Shown: positions 16,099-25,183 of the stretch, piece after piece
How the letters are laid out: each line of letters starts with the position of its first letter
Numbering within the stretch: position 1 is the first letter of the stretch
Assembly (NCBI GenBank): GCA_041687675.1
Contig: JAWLBM010000036.1
Coordinates: forward strand, 1-47,309
Reading direction: 5' to 3'
Length of the DNA: 47,309 nt
Source of the DNA: JAWLBM01 sp041687675
Lineage (GTDB): Bacteria > Pseudomonadota > Alphaproteobacteria > Rhizobiales > Pleomorphomonadaceae
The notes under the pieces: model-generated
What the model was told of the DNA's origin: nothing
The model's input: the letters and a program-made list of their open reading frames with translations, nothing else
Database searches by the model: none
Translations under genes and position numbers: made by a program

Positions 16099-17334
16099 TC
16101 ACTTGTAGACGCGCTCGCGCGCCTTCTCGAGGCGCTCCAGGATGCGCTCCTGGCTGTCGGGCTTGACCATGAACTCCTGGAAGCCCTCCATGCCGGCCTT
16201 GGCCATCTCCGCCGGCGCGTCGCGGTCGTAGAACTGGGCGAGCGCATAGGCGTTGGACAGCATCTCGAAGCCCATCGACAGGAACTTGTCGTCCGGCCGG
16301 GTGGCGCCCGAGTTCACCGGCAGCTGGCCGAGGGTCTTGTTCCACTCGGTCTGGACGTCCGCGCGGGCCACATAGGCGAGGAACTTCCTGGCGTCCTCCT
16401 TGTTCTTCGCGCCCGCCGGGATGTGGAGCGTGTCGGTCGGCGCGTCCTCGGCCATCGGGATGCCCGGGGTGATCTCGGGGAACTGCATGAAGCCGATCTG
16501 GTCGGGGCTGAGCCCGCCCTTCACGAACAGGTCCACCGCGAAGTTGCCCATCAGGTACATGGCCGCCTCGCCGTTGACGAGGAAGGGCACCGCCTCCTGC
16601 CAGTCGTAGGCGGCGTGGTTCTCGAGGAAGTAGCCCGGGCGGATGAGCTCGGCCCACTTGTCGAACACGGCGACCACCTTCGGGTCGGTGTAGGGCACCT
16701 TGCCGGCGGTGAGGTCCATGTGGAACTCGTAGCCGTTGACGCGCAGGTTCATGTAGTCGAACCAGCCGCCGGTCGGCCACAGCGCCTTGGTGCCGATCGC
16801 GAACGGGGTGATGCCGTTCTCCTTCAGCTTCGCCGAGGCGGCGACCAGCTCGTCCCAGGTCTTCGGCTCGGCGATGCCGAGCTTGTCGAAGATGTCGGAG
16901 CGGTAGTAGATGCCCCACTGGTAGTAGGTGTAGGGCACGCCCCACTTCTTGCCGTCGATGGTCATCGAGGCGGCCGCGGAGGCGAGGCTGTCGTTCAGCC
17001 CGTTGGCCTCCCACACGTCCGAGACGTCCTCGAACAGCCCGGCGTTGACGAAGGGCGCCATGCGGTTGCCGGCGTACCAGGCGGCGATGTCCGGCGGATC
17101 GGCGGTGAGGAAGTTGCGGATGGAGGTCTTGTAGCCCTCGTGGTCGAATTCGTTCCACTTCACCTCGACGTCGGGGTTCTCCGTCTTGAACCCCTCGATC
17201 ACGGCCTCGAAGGCCGCCTTGGGCGCAGGATCCGACATGTCGGTGTTGATGACGAGGGTGCCGGCGAAAGCCGCCGTCGTCATCGTCAGGACGGCCGCCG
17301 TCGACGCGGCGAGACCGACGCGCATGAAGCTCAT
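16099..17334 (-). CDS. ABC sugar transporter, periplasmic binding protein (family 1)
   Basis: This 411-residue extracellular solute-binding protein has a Sec signal peptide (residues 1-24, cleavage after AFA). The family 1 fold is supported by NTDMSDPAPKAAFEAVIEGF, a central YYRSDIFDKLGI and the conserved GEAAMYLMGNF hinge region. The ATG at 17332-17334 follows GGGAGGACAG. The frame is open further upstream, but the signal peptide fixes the start. It is the promoter-proximal gene of the nine-gene operon and diverges from the IclR regulator. An 18-bp palindrome (17351-17368) in its leader could fold just before the ribosome site. The ligand is not readable from sequence; the alpha- and beta-galactosidases downstream suggest galactosides. 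Confidence 0.93.
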   Translation of the reverse strand: MSFMRVGLAASTAAVLTMTTAAFAGTLVINTDMSDPAPKAAFEAVIEGFKTENPDVEVKWNEFDHEGYKTSIRNFLTADPPDIAAWYAGNRMAPFVNAGLFEDVSDVWEANGLNDSLASAAASMTIDGKKWGVPYTYYQWGIYYRSDIFDKLGIAEPKTWDELVAASAKLKENGITPFAIGTKALWPTGGWFDYMNLRVNGYEFHMDLTAGKVPYTDPKVVAVFDKWAELIRPGYFLENHAAYDWQEAVPFLVNGEAAMYLMGNFAVDLFVKGGLSPDQIGFMQFPEITPGIPMAEDAPTDTLHIPAGAKNKEDARKFLAYVARADVQTEWNKTLGQLPVNSGATRPDDKFLSMGFEMLSNAYALAQFYDRDAPAEMAKAGMEGFQEFMVKPDSQERILERLEKARERVYK

Positions 17335-17470
17335 GGTTCTGTCCTCCCGGGCCGGCCGCGCGGCCGGCTGATGGTTTCTCACCCGCGGGCTGCGCCGTGG
17401 CATGGCCGCCGTCCCGCCCGTCGAAGCCCGCGAACTCCCCTGCCCGGGCCCGGCCCGGACACTTGCGGAT

Positions 17471-17487
17471 GTTCCAATGAATGGAAC
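17471..17487. promoter_or_regulatory. palindromic operator between galactoside operon and IclR gene
   Basis: GTTCCAATGAATGGAAC is a perfect 6-5-6 inverted repeat in the AT-richer part of the divergent promoter. A second imperfect dyad, TTTCGACTGTTGAAA, is at 17492-17506. On the minus strand TTCAAC, 17 bp, then ATTCAT gives a weak possible promoter whose -10 would overlap the palindrome. Size and symmetry suit an IclR-family operator, and the neighbouring regulator is the natural ligand (inference). Confidence 0.6.
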
Positions 17488-17528
17488 TTTGTTTCGACTG
17501 TTGAAATTGTTACCGGGATGAACTAGGG

Positions 17529-18383
17529 ATGTCAACAGCAGGACGGATGGTCATGGACGACGACACCGACACGACTGCCGGAACGAGGGAACGCCCGGAG
17601 GCGGCCGATGCCGGCGGCGACCTGTCGAGCCCGATCAGCCGCGCGCTGCACCTGCTCGACATCGTCGCCGACGCCGGCGGCCCGGTGCGCTTCGCCGACG
17701 TGCAGAAGGCCTCGCCGCTGCCCAAGGCGACGCTGTCGCGCCTGCTCCGCCAGCTCGAATCCGAGGGCATGCTGGTGTTCGAGCCGCAGTCGCAGCGCTA
17801 CAAGATGGGGCTCCGGCTGATCCGCCTCGCCCATGCCGCCTGGCAGAGCGCCTCGATGGTGGACGTCGCCCGCCCGGTCATCGACCGCCTCGCCCGGCGG
17901 TTCGGCACCACGGTCCACCTCGCCACCCTCGACCACGCCCAGGTGCTCTACATCGACAAGCGGGTGCCGAAGCCGACCATCGACATGTTCTCGGCGCCCG
18001 GCCGCATCGGGCCGGCCTACTGCACCGGCGTCGGCAAGGCGATGCTCGCCTTCCTGCCCGACGCGGAGCGCCGGACCGCCGTCGCCGCGCAGAGCTTCCA
18101 GCGACACACCTTGAGGACCATCACCACGCCGGCGGCGCTGGAGGCCGAGCTCGCCGCCATCCGCGCCCGCGGCTGGTCCACCGACGACGAGGAGCACGAG
18201 GAGACCGTGATCTGCGTCGCGGTGCCGATCCTCGCCAGCGACGGCAAGCTGCTCGGCGCCGTCTCGGTGACCTCGACCACCCACCTGACCTCGCTCCCGG
18301 AGCTCGAGGCCGGGTTGCCCGAGATCCGCGCGGCGGCGGCCGAGATCGGCCGCGCCGCGGAGATGCAGATGCTGAACCGCTGA
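17529..18383 (+). CDS. IclR-family transcriptional regulator
   Basis: This 284-residue regulator has an N-terminal winged helix-turn-helix (about residues 36-100; ISRALHLLDIVADAGG, then KATLSRLLRQLESEG). The IclR effector domain follows with its characteristic GRIGPAYCTGVGKAMLAF and the Cys in EETVICVAVPI. The first ATG at 17529 is used here. In-frame ATGs at 17547 and 17553 are possible, and none has a strong ribosome site. It diverges from the galactoside operon and is followed after 56 bp by the ATPase gene, so it probably controls both directions through the palindrome at 17471. The likely effector is a sugar acid or galactose-pathway intermediate (inference from IclR relatives such as KdgR). 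Confidence 0.93.
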   Translation: MSTAGRMVMDDDTDTTAGTRERPEAADAGGDLSSPISRALHLLDIVADAGGPVRFADVQKASPLPKATLSRLLRQLESEGMLVFEPQSQRYKMGLRLIRLAHAAWQSASMVDVARPVIDRLARRFGTTVHLATLDHAQVLYIDKRVPKPTIDMFSAPGRIGPAYCTGVGKAMLAFLPDAERRTAVAAQSFQRHTLRTITTPAALEAELAAIRARGWSTDDEEHEETVICVAVPILASDGKLLGAVSVTSTTHLTSLPELEAGLPEIRAAAAEIGRAAEMQMLNR

Positions 18384-18439
18384 CCGGGCGGCCGGCCCGA
18401 GCGAGGCCGCCGCCGCAAGAACGATCGGGAGGAACGACC

Positions 18440-19513
<1,074 letters not shown>

Positions 19514-19537
19514 GGCGCGGTCCCTCGCCGATGCTCC

Positions 19538-19557
19538 GCCCGGCCCCCGGGCCGGGC
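19538..19557. terminator. hairpin after ABC ATPase gene
   Basis: A perfect 8-bp stem (GCCCGGCC / GGCCGGGC, 4-base loop) lies 24 bp after the ATPase stop. There is no T-tract, so termination by this hairpin alone is uncertain. Confidence 0.35.
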
Positions 19558-19677
19558 AGCGGCGATCCCGCGCCGCCGCGGCATCCTCGCCCGGCATCCC
19601 CCGCGCAGCCGCGCCGTAACCGGATGGCAAGGCGCCGCCGCGATACTCCCCGGCTGTGAAGGACGGGAGAGGCGGCC

Positions 19678-20004
19678 ATGGCGGGGGCGGACGGGCAGGC
19701 GGTGACCATCGACGGCCGCGCGGTGCGGATCGTCAGCATGCCGGCCCCGGCGCGGGTGCCGGTGCGCACGGTCGCCAGCTTCTCCTTCGCCCGCTTCCTC
19801 AAGCTCCTCACCCTCTGGGCCGGCGTGCCGGGCGGCGCGCTGCTGGCGACGGCGCTGCCGGCGGACGGGCCGGGACAGCTGTTCGCCACCGGCTGGTTCT
19901 TCCTCGGCCTCGCCACGCTCGGGCTCAACGCCGCCGGCATCGTCACGGTGCGGCAGCGGCGGATCGTGCCGGCCGAGGACGACGGCGAGCGCGGCGGGGG
20001 TTGA
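19678..20004 (+). CDS. small membrane protein, unknown function
   Basis: This 108-residue protein has a polar N-terminus and two hydrophobic stretches (about residues 41-61 and 69-91). The end is charged and acidic (PAEDDGERGGG). The ATG at 19678 follows GGGAGAGG. I recognise no family. It is followed after 55 bp by another small membrane protein, and the two may form a transcription unit apart from the sugar genes around them. No catalytic or metal-binding pattern is visible. Confidence 0.65.
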   Translation: MAGADGQAVTIDGRAVRIVSMPAPARVPVRTVASFSFARFLKLLTLWAGVPGGALLATALPADGPGQLFATGWFFLGLATLGLNAAGIVTVRQRRIVPAEDDGERGGG

Positions 20005-20059
20005 ACTCCGGCGGCCGGCCGTGCATGTCACGGGGGATGCGAACGCCTGGAGGCCGCCG

Positions 20060-20278
20060 ATGAGGTTGCGGGACCGCGACCACCCCTTCTTCCGCCCGCT
20101 CTGGCGGAGGGTCCTGATCGTCGCCCTGGTGGCGGCCTGGGCCGCCTTCGAGCTGTTCGTCACCGGCGACGGCTTCTGGTCCGTGCTGGCGGTCGCCATC
20201 CTCGCCTACGCCGGCTGGATCTTCATCCTCGACTGGAAGCCCGAGCGGGACGGCCTCGGCGGCAAGCCGCCGGAGTGA
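20060..20278 (+). CDS. small inner-membrane protein (possibly DUF3329-like)
   Basis: This 72-residue protein starts MRLRDRDHPFFRPLWRRV and has two hydrophobic helices (about 17-35 and 40-57) before a charged tail. I chose the ATG at 20060 because CTGGAGG precedes it at good spacing; a longer frame to 20021 has no ribosome site. The DHPFFRPLWRR start reminds me of short rhizobial DUF3329 proteins, but I cannot check that. Its end is 18 bp from the convergent response-regulator gene. No function can be assigned. Confidence 0.7.
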   Translation: MRLRDRDHPFFRPLWRRVLIVALVAAWAAFELFVTGDGFWSVLAVAILAYAGWIFILDWKPERDGLGGKPPE

Positions 20279-20296
20279 TCCGCCAGGCCGCCCCGG

Positions 20297-21058
20297 TCAG
20301 CGCCCCGCCCGCCGGGCCGGCGCCGCCTCGTCGTGCCGCTCCAGCCAGCGCTGGAGGTCCTGCTCGGCCTGCTCCACCGCCGACCTGTTGAGCAGCTTGC
20401 GCAGCACCGCCACCGTCACGGCCCGGGCGCGCAGGTTGAACACCGCCTCCTCGCCGGCGTGGCTCGCCGGCCCGACCCCCAGCTTCTCGTAGAGATGCTG
20501 CAGGCGGTTCTGCACGCTGCGCAGCGACAGGCGGCGACGGTTGGCGATCGCCCGGTCGGTGAGGCCGAGGGCGATGTCGAGCAGGATCTCGTACTCGCTG
20601 TCGGTGAAGCCGACCGAGCGGTCGTGCGCCTTCTGCTGCACGCCGCGGATCTCCTTGTCGATGACGCACTGGCCCTCGACGAAGATGCTGCGCAGCGCCA
20701 GCCGCAGCCGGTCCTCCGAGGCCGACTTCAGCAGATAGCCGTAGGCGGCGCCCGCCGGCACGATGCGCGAGACGCCGCGCACATAGGCTTCGTCGGCGTA
20801 GTTGGTCCAGAACAGGATCGACGTGTCGGGCCGCTCCCGCCAGATGGTGCGCGCGGCGTCGACGCCGGTGCCCTGCTGCATCTGCAGGTCCATGATGATG
20901 TCGGGCACCTCGTGCTCGCGGGCCATCCGCTCGCCGGTGCGGCCGTCCTCCGCCTCCAGCACCAGCCCGCACTCGGGCAGCGCGCTCTCGATCGCCTCGC
21001 GCAGGAAGGCCCGGTGGACCGGGTCGTCCTCGATGATCAGCACCTTCATGTCGGTCAT
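20297..21058 (-). CDS. NarL/LuxR-type response regulator
   Basis: This 253-residue regulator has a complete receiver domain: acidic residues E10-D11-D12, phosphorylation site D57, T85 and K111. A LuxR-type helix-turn-helix follows (TDSEYEILLDIALG...RSVQNRLQHLYEKLG, about residues 155-205). A roughly 50-residue charged C-terminal tail (QDLQRWLERHDE) extends beyond the usual NarL length. The ATG at 21058 follows GAGGAGG. It is cotranscribed 38 bp after the GAF histidine kinase and should be its partner. Because the pair diverges from the sugar ABC operon at 22640, it probably regulates that operon (inference). Confidence 0.9.
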   Translation of the reverse strand: MTDMKVLIIEDDPVHRAFLREAIESALPECGLVLEAEDGRTGERMAREHEVPDIIMDLQMQQGTGVDAARTIWRERPDTSILFWTNYADEAYVRGVSRIVPAGAAYGYLLKSASEDRLRLALRSIFVEGQCVIDKEIRGVQQKAHDRSVGFTDSEYEILLDIALGLTDRAIANRRRLSLRSVQNRLQHLYEKLGVGPASHAGEEAVFNLRARAVTVAVLRKLLNRSAVEQAEQDLQRWLERHDEAAPARRAGR

Positions 21059-21096
21059 GGGTTCCGCGCCTCCTCGCGCGGCTCGCGCCGGCGCCG

Positions 21097-22398
21097 TCAC
21101 GCCGCCGCGGTCTCCGCCGGGTCGAGACCCAGCGCTATGGCGATTCGAGTGCCGCGGCCGTCCGGACCGCGGTCGAGGTGGAAGTCCGCCCCCACGAGGT
21201 GAGCGCGGGTGCGCATGTTGTCGATCCCCCCGAGCTTGCGGGGCAGCCGGTCGATGCCGATGCCGTCGTCGACCACGGTGATGACCAGCCGTCCGTCCTC
21301 GACGACAAGGCGGACGCGGATGTGCTCCGGCCGGGCATGGCGGAAGGCGTTGTTCACCGCCTCCTGCACAATCCGGAACAGCGCCACCTTGAGCGGATCG
21401 GCGAGACCGTCCACCACCGCGCCGACCTCGTTCTCCAGGGCCGCGTCCACGGAGCCGCCGCTCGCCTGCCTCGCCCGCTCGAGGATGTCCTCCACCGCCT
21501 CGTCGAAGCCGAACAGTTGCAGCACGTTGGGCTTGGCGTCGTCGATGATCCGGCGCAACTCCCGCATCGAGGCGCGCAGCGTCTCCTCCAGGCTCTCGAG
21601 CGCGGCCCCGGGCACCTCGTGCTGCTCCTTCAGCCGGGCGATGCGGTGGAGCAGGCGCGTGAGGTCGGCGAGGGTCTGATCGTGGAGGTCCATGCCGATG
21701 CGCTGGCGCTCGTGCTCCAGTTCCTCGGTCAGGCGCAGCGCCCCCTGCCGCAGCCCCTCCGCCCGGGCCCGCGCCTCGGCCTCGACGATGGCCGAGGCCT
21801 TCGCCTGCTCGGCCGAGCGCAGCGCGAAGACATAGGGCGCGAGGAGGTCGGCGACGTGCTGGGCGGTCTTGACGTCCTCCATGGTGTAGACGCCGACCTC
21901 GTGGGTCGAGCAGGAGAGCGCGCCGATCACCGCCCCCTGCACCCTGAGCGGCACGTGCAGGCGGCTGCGCAGCCGCGCGTCGAAGATCGGGTGGTTGAGC
22001 GCGCCCTCGAACTGGAAGCGGTCGTCGCGGGTGGCGTCGTCGGTCAGCATGAACGGCTCGCGGCCCCACAGCAACGCCCGGATCGGGCTGCGCGACGTCG
22101 GCACCGGGTGGTGGTCGAGGTTGCCCCAGCTCGTGTGCAGGCCGGTCTCGTAGGCCATGTGGGTGGCCCCGTCGAAGGTGAGGATGCAGACGTCGAGGTG
22201 GTCGTAGCGGATCAGCCCGCGCACGCTGACGGACACCGCCTGGATCGCCGACTGGAAGTCGAGATGGCCGGCGAGGGCCTGGGATATGGAGAGCAGGTGC
22301 GCGAGCATGGCGTCCTCGCTCGGAGCCGACCTGGGTCCGGTGTCCGTGGTCACGATGGCCGAGTATCCTCCCGCTCCCCGCCCGTGTCGCCGGGCCAT
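21097..22398 (-). CDS. soluble GAF-domain sensor histidine kinase (HisKA_3 type)
   Basis: This 433-residue kinase has no membrane segment. An N-terminal GAF domain (about 40-190) is followed by an alanine- and glutamate-rich coiled coil (195-232) and a HisKA_3 dimerisation helix with the phospho-accepting H239 (GMDLHDQT). The HATPase domain has an N box (EAVNNAFRHA) and a G1 box (VVDDGIGI). The signal is cytosolic, perhaps a small molecule or a redox cue bound by GAF. The ATG at 22398 has a modest ribosome site; a GTG about 16 codons further in is a possible alternative. It is the first gene of a two-gene unit with the NarL-type regulator and diverges from the sugar-binding protein gene. Confidence 0.9.
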   Translation of the reverse strand: MARRHGRGAGGYSAIVTTDTGPRSAPSEDAMLAHLLSISQALAGHLDFQSAIQAVSVSVRGLIRYDHLDVCILTFDGATHMAYETGLHTSWGNLDHHPVPTSRSPIRALLWGREPFMLTDDATRDDRFQFEGALNHPIFDARLRSRLHVPLRVQGAVIGALSCSTHEVGVYTMEDVKTAQHVADLLAPYVFALRSAEQAKASAIVEAEARARAEGLRQGALRLTEELEHERQRIGMDLHDQTLADLTRLLHRIARLKEQHEVPGAALESLEETLRASMRELRRIIDDAKPNVLQLFGFDEAVEDILERARQASGGSVDAALENEVGAVVDGLADPLKVALFRIVQEAVNNAFRHARPEHIRVRLVVEDGRLVITVVDDGIGIDRLPRKLGGIDNMRTRAHLVGADFHLDRGPDGRGTRIAIALGLDPAETAAA

Positions 22399-22434
22399 GC
22401 TGCCAACCTATCCGTTCCGATCCGCATCCGGACC

Positions 22435-22448
22435 TGCGGGATCCCGCA
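22435..22448. promoter_or_regulatory. 14-bp palindrome in divergent promoter of two-component and sugar operons
   Basis: TGCGGGATCCCGCA is a perfect palindrome in the 241-bp region between the kinase gene and the sugar-binding protein gene. It lies 37 bp upstream of the kinase ATG. It could be the response-regulator site, but short GC palindromes arise by chance in such DNA, so support is weak. A small hairpin (GCCGTC / GACGGC, 22606-22622) lies close to the ribosome site of the binding-protein gene. Confidence 0.3.
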
Positions 22449-22639
22449 AAATCTCTGCGCAACCCGGCGGCTGCGGATGTGTCCATCGTCGAGGACGTGC
22501 TCCCCACCCCATCGTAGGCTCTGCCTGATCGGGGCCTCCGGGCGCTCGGCGCACCGCCATGCGCGCCGTGAAGCGGCGGCGGCCCCCGTCGCAACGAAAG
22601 ACAAAGCCGTCTTCCCGACGGCGATCAAGGGGTGGAACG

Positions 22640-23650
22640 ATGAAGATTTCCAAGGTCCTCCTGGCCTCGACCGCGGCCGTCGTGCTCTCGTCGTCGCTCG
22701 CGCTCGCCGACACCTCCGACAAGCGCATCGCGCTGTCCAACAACTACGCCGGCAACTCCTGGCGCCAGGCGATGCTGAAGAGCTGGGACAAGGTGACGAG
22801 CCAGGCCGTGGCCGACGGCGTCGTCGCCGCCGCCGACGCCTACACCACCGCCGAGAACCAGGCCACCGAGCAGGCCGCGCAGATCCAGAACCTGATCCTG
22901 CAGGGCTACGACGCGATCGTCCTCAACGCCGCCTCGCCGACCGCCCTCAACGGCGCGGTCAAGGAGGCCTGCGACGCCGGCATCACCGTCGTCTCCTTCG
23001 ACGGCGTCGTCACCGAGCCCTGCGCCTGGCGCATCGCGGTCGACTTCAAGAAGATGGGCGCTGACCAGCTCGAGTACCTCGCCGGGCGGCTGCCGGAGGG
23101 CGGCAACGTGCTCGAGATCCGCGGCCTCGCCGGCGTCTTCGTCGACGACGAGATCCACGCCGGCATCGAGGAGGGCGTCAAGAACCACCCGCAGTTCAAG
23201 ATCGTCGGCTCCGTCCACGGCGACTGGACCCAGGAAGTGGCCCAAAAGGCCGTCGCCGGCATCCTGCCGAGCCTGCCGGAGGTCGCCGCGGTGGTGACCC
23301 AGGGCGGCGACGGCTACGGCGCCGCCGAGGCGTTCAAGGCCGCCGGCCGCGACGTGCCGCTGATCATCATGGGCAACCGCCAGGACGAGCTGCAGTGGTG
23401 GAAGGAGGCCAAGGACGCCTCCGGCTACGAGACCATGTCGGTGTCGATCGCGCCGGGCGTCTCCACCCTCGCCTTCTGGGTCGCCCAGCAGATCCTCGAC
23501 GGCAAGGAGGTGCCGAAGGACCTGGTGGTTCCGTTCCTGCGCATCGACCAGGACAACCTCGAGGAGAACCTGGCCAACACCGAGGCCGGCGGCGTCGCCA
23601 ACGTCGAGTACAGCCAGGACGACGCCATCGCGGTGATCGAAGGCCGCTGA
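22640..23650 (+). CDS. ABC sugar transporter, ribose-type periplasmic binding protein
   Basis: This 336-residue protein of the periplasmic-binding-protein 4 (RbsB-like) family has a signal peptide ending ALA near residue 24. Typical fold motifs follow: ALSNNYAGNSWR, NLILQGYDAIVLNAASPTAL and GGDGYGAAEAFKAAGRD. I chose the ATG at 22640 because AGGGGTGG precedes it and the signal peptide begins there. It heads a five-gene operon (binding protein, double ATPase, two permeases, SMP-30 lactonase). The family binds monosaccharides; the lactonase at the end hints at an aldose oxidised by a dehydrogenase, but the ligand cannot be read from sequence. Confidence 0.93.
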   Translation: MKISKVLLASTAAVVLSSSLALADTSDKRIALSNNYAGNSWRQAMLKSWDKVTSQAVADGVVAAADAYTTAENQATEQAAQIQNLILQGYDAIVLNAASPTALNGAVKEACDAGITVVSFDGVVTEPCAWRIAVDFKKMGADQLEYLAGRLPEGGNVLEIRGLAGVFVDDEIHAGIEEGVKNHPQFKIVGSVHGDWTQEVAQKAVAGILPSLPEVAAVVTQGGDGYGAAEAFKAAGRDVPLIIMGNRQDELQWWKEAKDASGYETMSVSIAPGVSTLAFWVAQQILDGKEVPKDLVVPFLRIDQDNLEENLANTEAGGVANVEYSQDDAIAVIEGR

Positions 23651-23674
23651 GCCGCCGTCCGGCTGACGCGTGAC

Positions 23675-23697
23675 GGGGCCGCCCCGCCGGCGGCCCC
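23675..23697 (+). terminator. intercistronic hairpin after sugar-binding protein gene
   Basis: A perfect 9-bp stem (GGGGCCGCC / GGCGGCCCC, 5-base loop) lies 24 bp after the binding-protein stop and before the ATPase gene. There is no T-tract. The placement suits partial attenuation or protection of the upstream mRNA, giving more binding protein than membrane components. Confidence 0.5.
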
Positions 23698-23713
23698 AGG
23701 TCCGGGGGCTTCC

Positions 23714-25183
23714 ATGGCCGAACATCCGGTGATCGTCCGGCTCTCCGGCGTCGAACGCTCGTTCGGCGCCGTGCGTGCCCTCGCGGGCGTCGACCTCGAG
23801 GTCCGCGCCGGCGAGTGCCTGGGCCTCGTCGGCCACAATGGCGCCGGCAAGTCGACGCTGATGCAGATCCTCGCCGGGACGCTGTCCCCCGGCGGGGGAA
23901 CCCTCGTGGTCCACGGCCGCGAGGCGGGGGCGGGCTACTCGGTGCTGGAGGCGCGCCGGCACGGCATCCGCTGCGTGTTCCAGGAACTCTCGCTCTGCCC
24001 GAACCTCACCGTGGCCGAGAACGCCCGGATCCTGCATCCGACGATCCGCGGCTTCGGCTGGCGGAAGACGGCGGCGGCGCTGATCCGCGGGGCGCTCGAC
24101 GAAATCTTCCCGGGCCACGGCATCTCGCCCTTCGACGTCGTCGGCGACCTGTCGATCAGCCGCCGGCAGATGGTGGAGATCGCCCGCGCCTTCTCGGTCA
24201 CGGCGGAGCCGCTGCACCTCGTCATCCTCGACGAGCCCACCTCCTCGCTCGACCAGGTGGTCGCCAACCAGCTGACCGACCATGTCCGCCGCTTCGTCGG
24301 ACGCGGCGGCAGCGTCATCCTCATCTCCCACCTCCTCGGCGAGATCCTCGAGACCTCCGACCGCGTCGTCGTCATGCGCGACGGCCAGGTGGTCGACGGG
24401 CGGCCCGCCCCGGATTTCACCCACGCCTCCCTCGTCGCGGCCATGGGCAGCGTCGCCCGGGAGGAGACCGCACGGGCGGCCGACGCCGGGGCATCGGCAC
24501 GGCCGCGCGGTGAGCCGGCGGTCGGGCTGCGTCCCTCCCGGCAGCGGGACGACCGCCGGCTCGTTGTTCACCCCGGCGAGATCGTCGGCCTCGCCGGCCT
24601 TGCCGGCCACGGCCAGACGGCCGCCCTGCTGGAGATCTTCCGGAACGCCGGGGGCGGCGACGTGCGCGGCAGCGTCGCCTTCGTCGCCGGCGACCGGCAG
24701 ACCGACGGCGTCTTCCCGCTCTGGTCGGTGGCCGAGAACGTCGTCGTCTCCTCCGCCCGCCGGCTCTCCCGCGCCGGCGTCACCGATCCGGGCGCCGAGG
24801 CGCGCCTCGCGGAGGAGTGGAAGCAGAAGGTGGGGATCCGCGCCGGCGACATGGCGGACCCGATCCTCTCCCTCTCTGGCGGCAACCAGCAGAAGGTGCT
24901 GTTCGCCCGCGCCCTCGCCGCCGAGGCGGACATCGTGCTGATGGACGACCCGATGCGCGGCGTCGACATCGGCACCAAGCAGGAGGTCTACGCCATCGTG
25001 AAGGCCGAGGCCGAAAAGGGGCGCTCCTTCGTCTGGTACACCACCGAGTTCGACGAATTGAAGAACTGCGACCACACCTACGTCTTCCGCGGCGGCGCCA
25101 TCGTCGATGACATCCCCCGTTCCGACCTGACCGAGGAACGGGTTCTCGCCGCCTCCTTCGAATCCGCGGAGGACGCCGCGTGA
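23714..25183 (+). CDS. ABC sugar transporter, double ATP-binding protein (RbsA/MglA type)
   Basis: This 489-residue fused ATPase has two nucleotide-binding halves. The N-terminal half has Walker A GHNGAGKST, signature-like SISRRQMVEIA and Walker B VILDEPTSSLD. The C-terminal half has no Walker A (its place reads GLAGHGQTAALLE), keeps a strong signature LSGGNQQKVLFARA, and has MDDPMRGVD where Asp replaces the usual catalytic Glu. Such asymmetry is known in the RbsA/MglA/XylG family. The ATG at 23714 lacks a strong ribosome site (GGGGGCTTCC). Its stop overlaps the next permease by 4 bp. Confidence 0.92.
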   Translation: MAEHPVIVRLSGVERSFGAVRALAGVDLEVRAGECLGLVGHNGAGKSTLMQILAGTLSPGGGTLVVHGREAGAGYSVLEARRHGIRCVFQELSLCPNLTVAENARILHPTIRGFGWRKTAAALIRGALDEIFPGHGISPFDVVGDLSISRRQMVEIARAFSVTAEPLHLVILDEPTSSLDQVVANQLTDHVRRFVGRGGSVILISHLLGEILETSDRVVVMRDGQVVDGRPAPDFTHASLVAAMGSVAREETARAADAGASARPRGEPAVGLRPSRQRDDRRLVVHPGEIVGLAGLAGHGQTAALLEIFRNAGGGDVRGSVAFVAGDRQTDGVFPLWSVAENVVVSSARRLSRAGVTDPGAEARLAEEWKQKVGIRAGDMADPILSLSGGNQQKVLFARALAAEADIVLMDDPMRGVDIGTKQEVYAIVKAEAEKGRSFVWYTTEFDELKNCDHTYVFRGGAIVDDIPRSDLTEERVLAASFESAEDAA

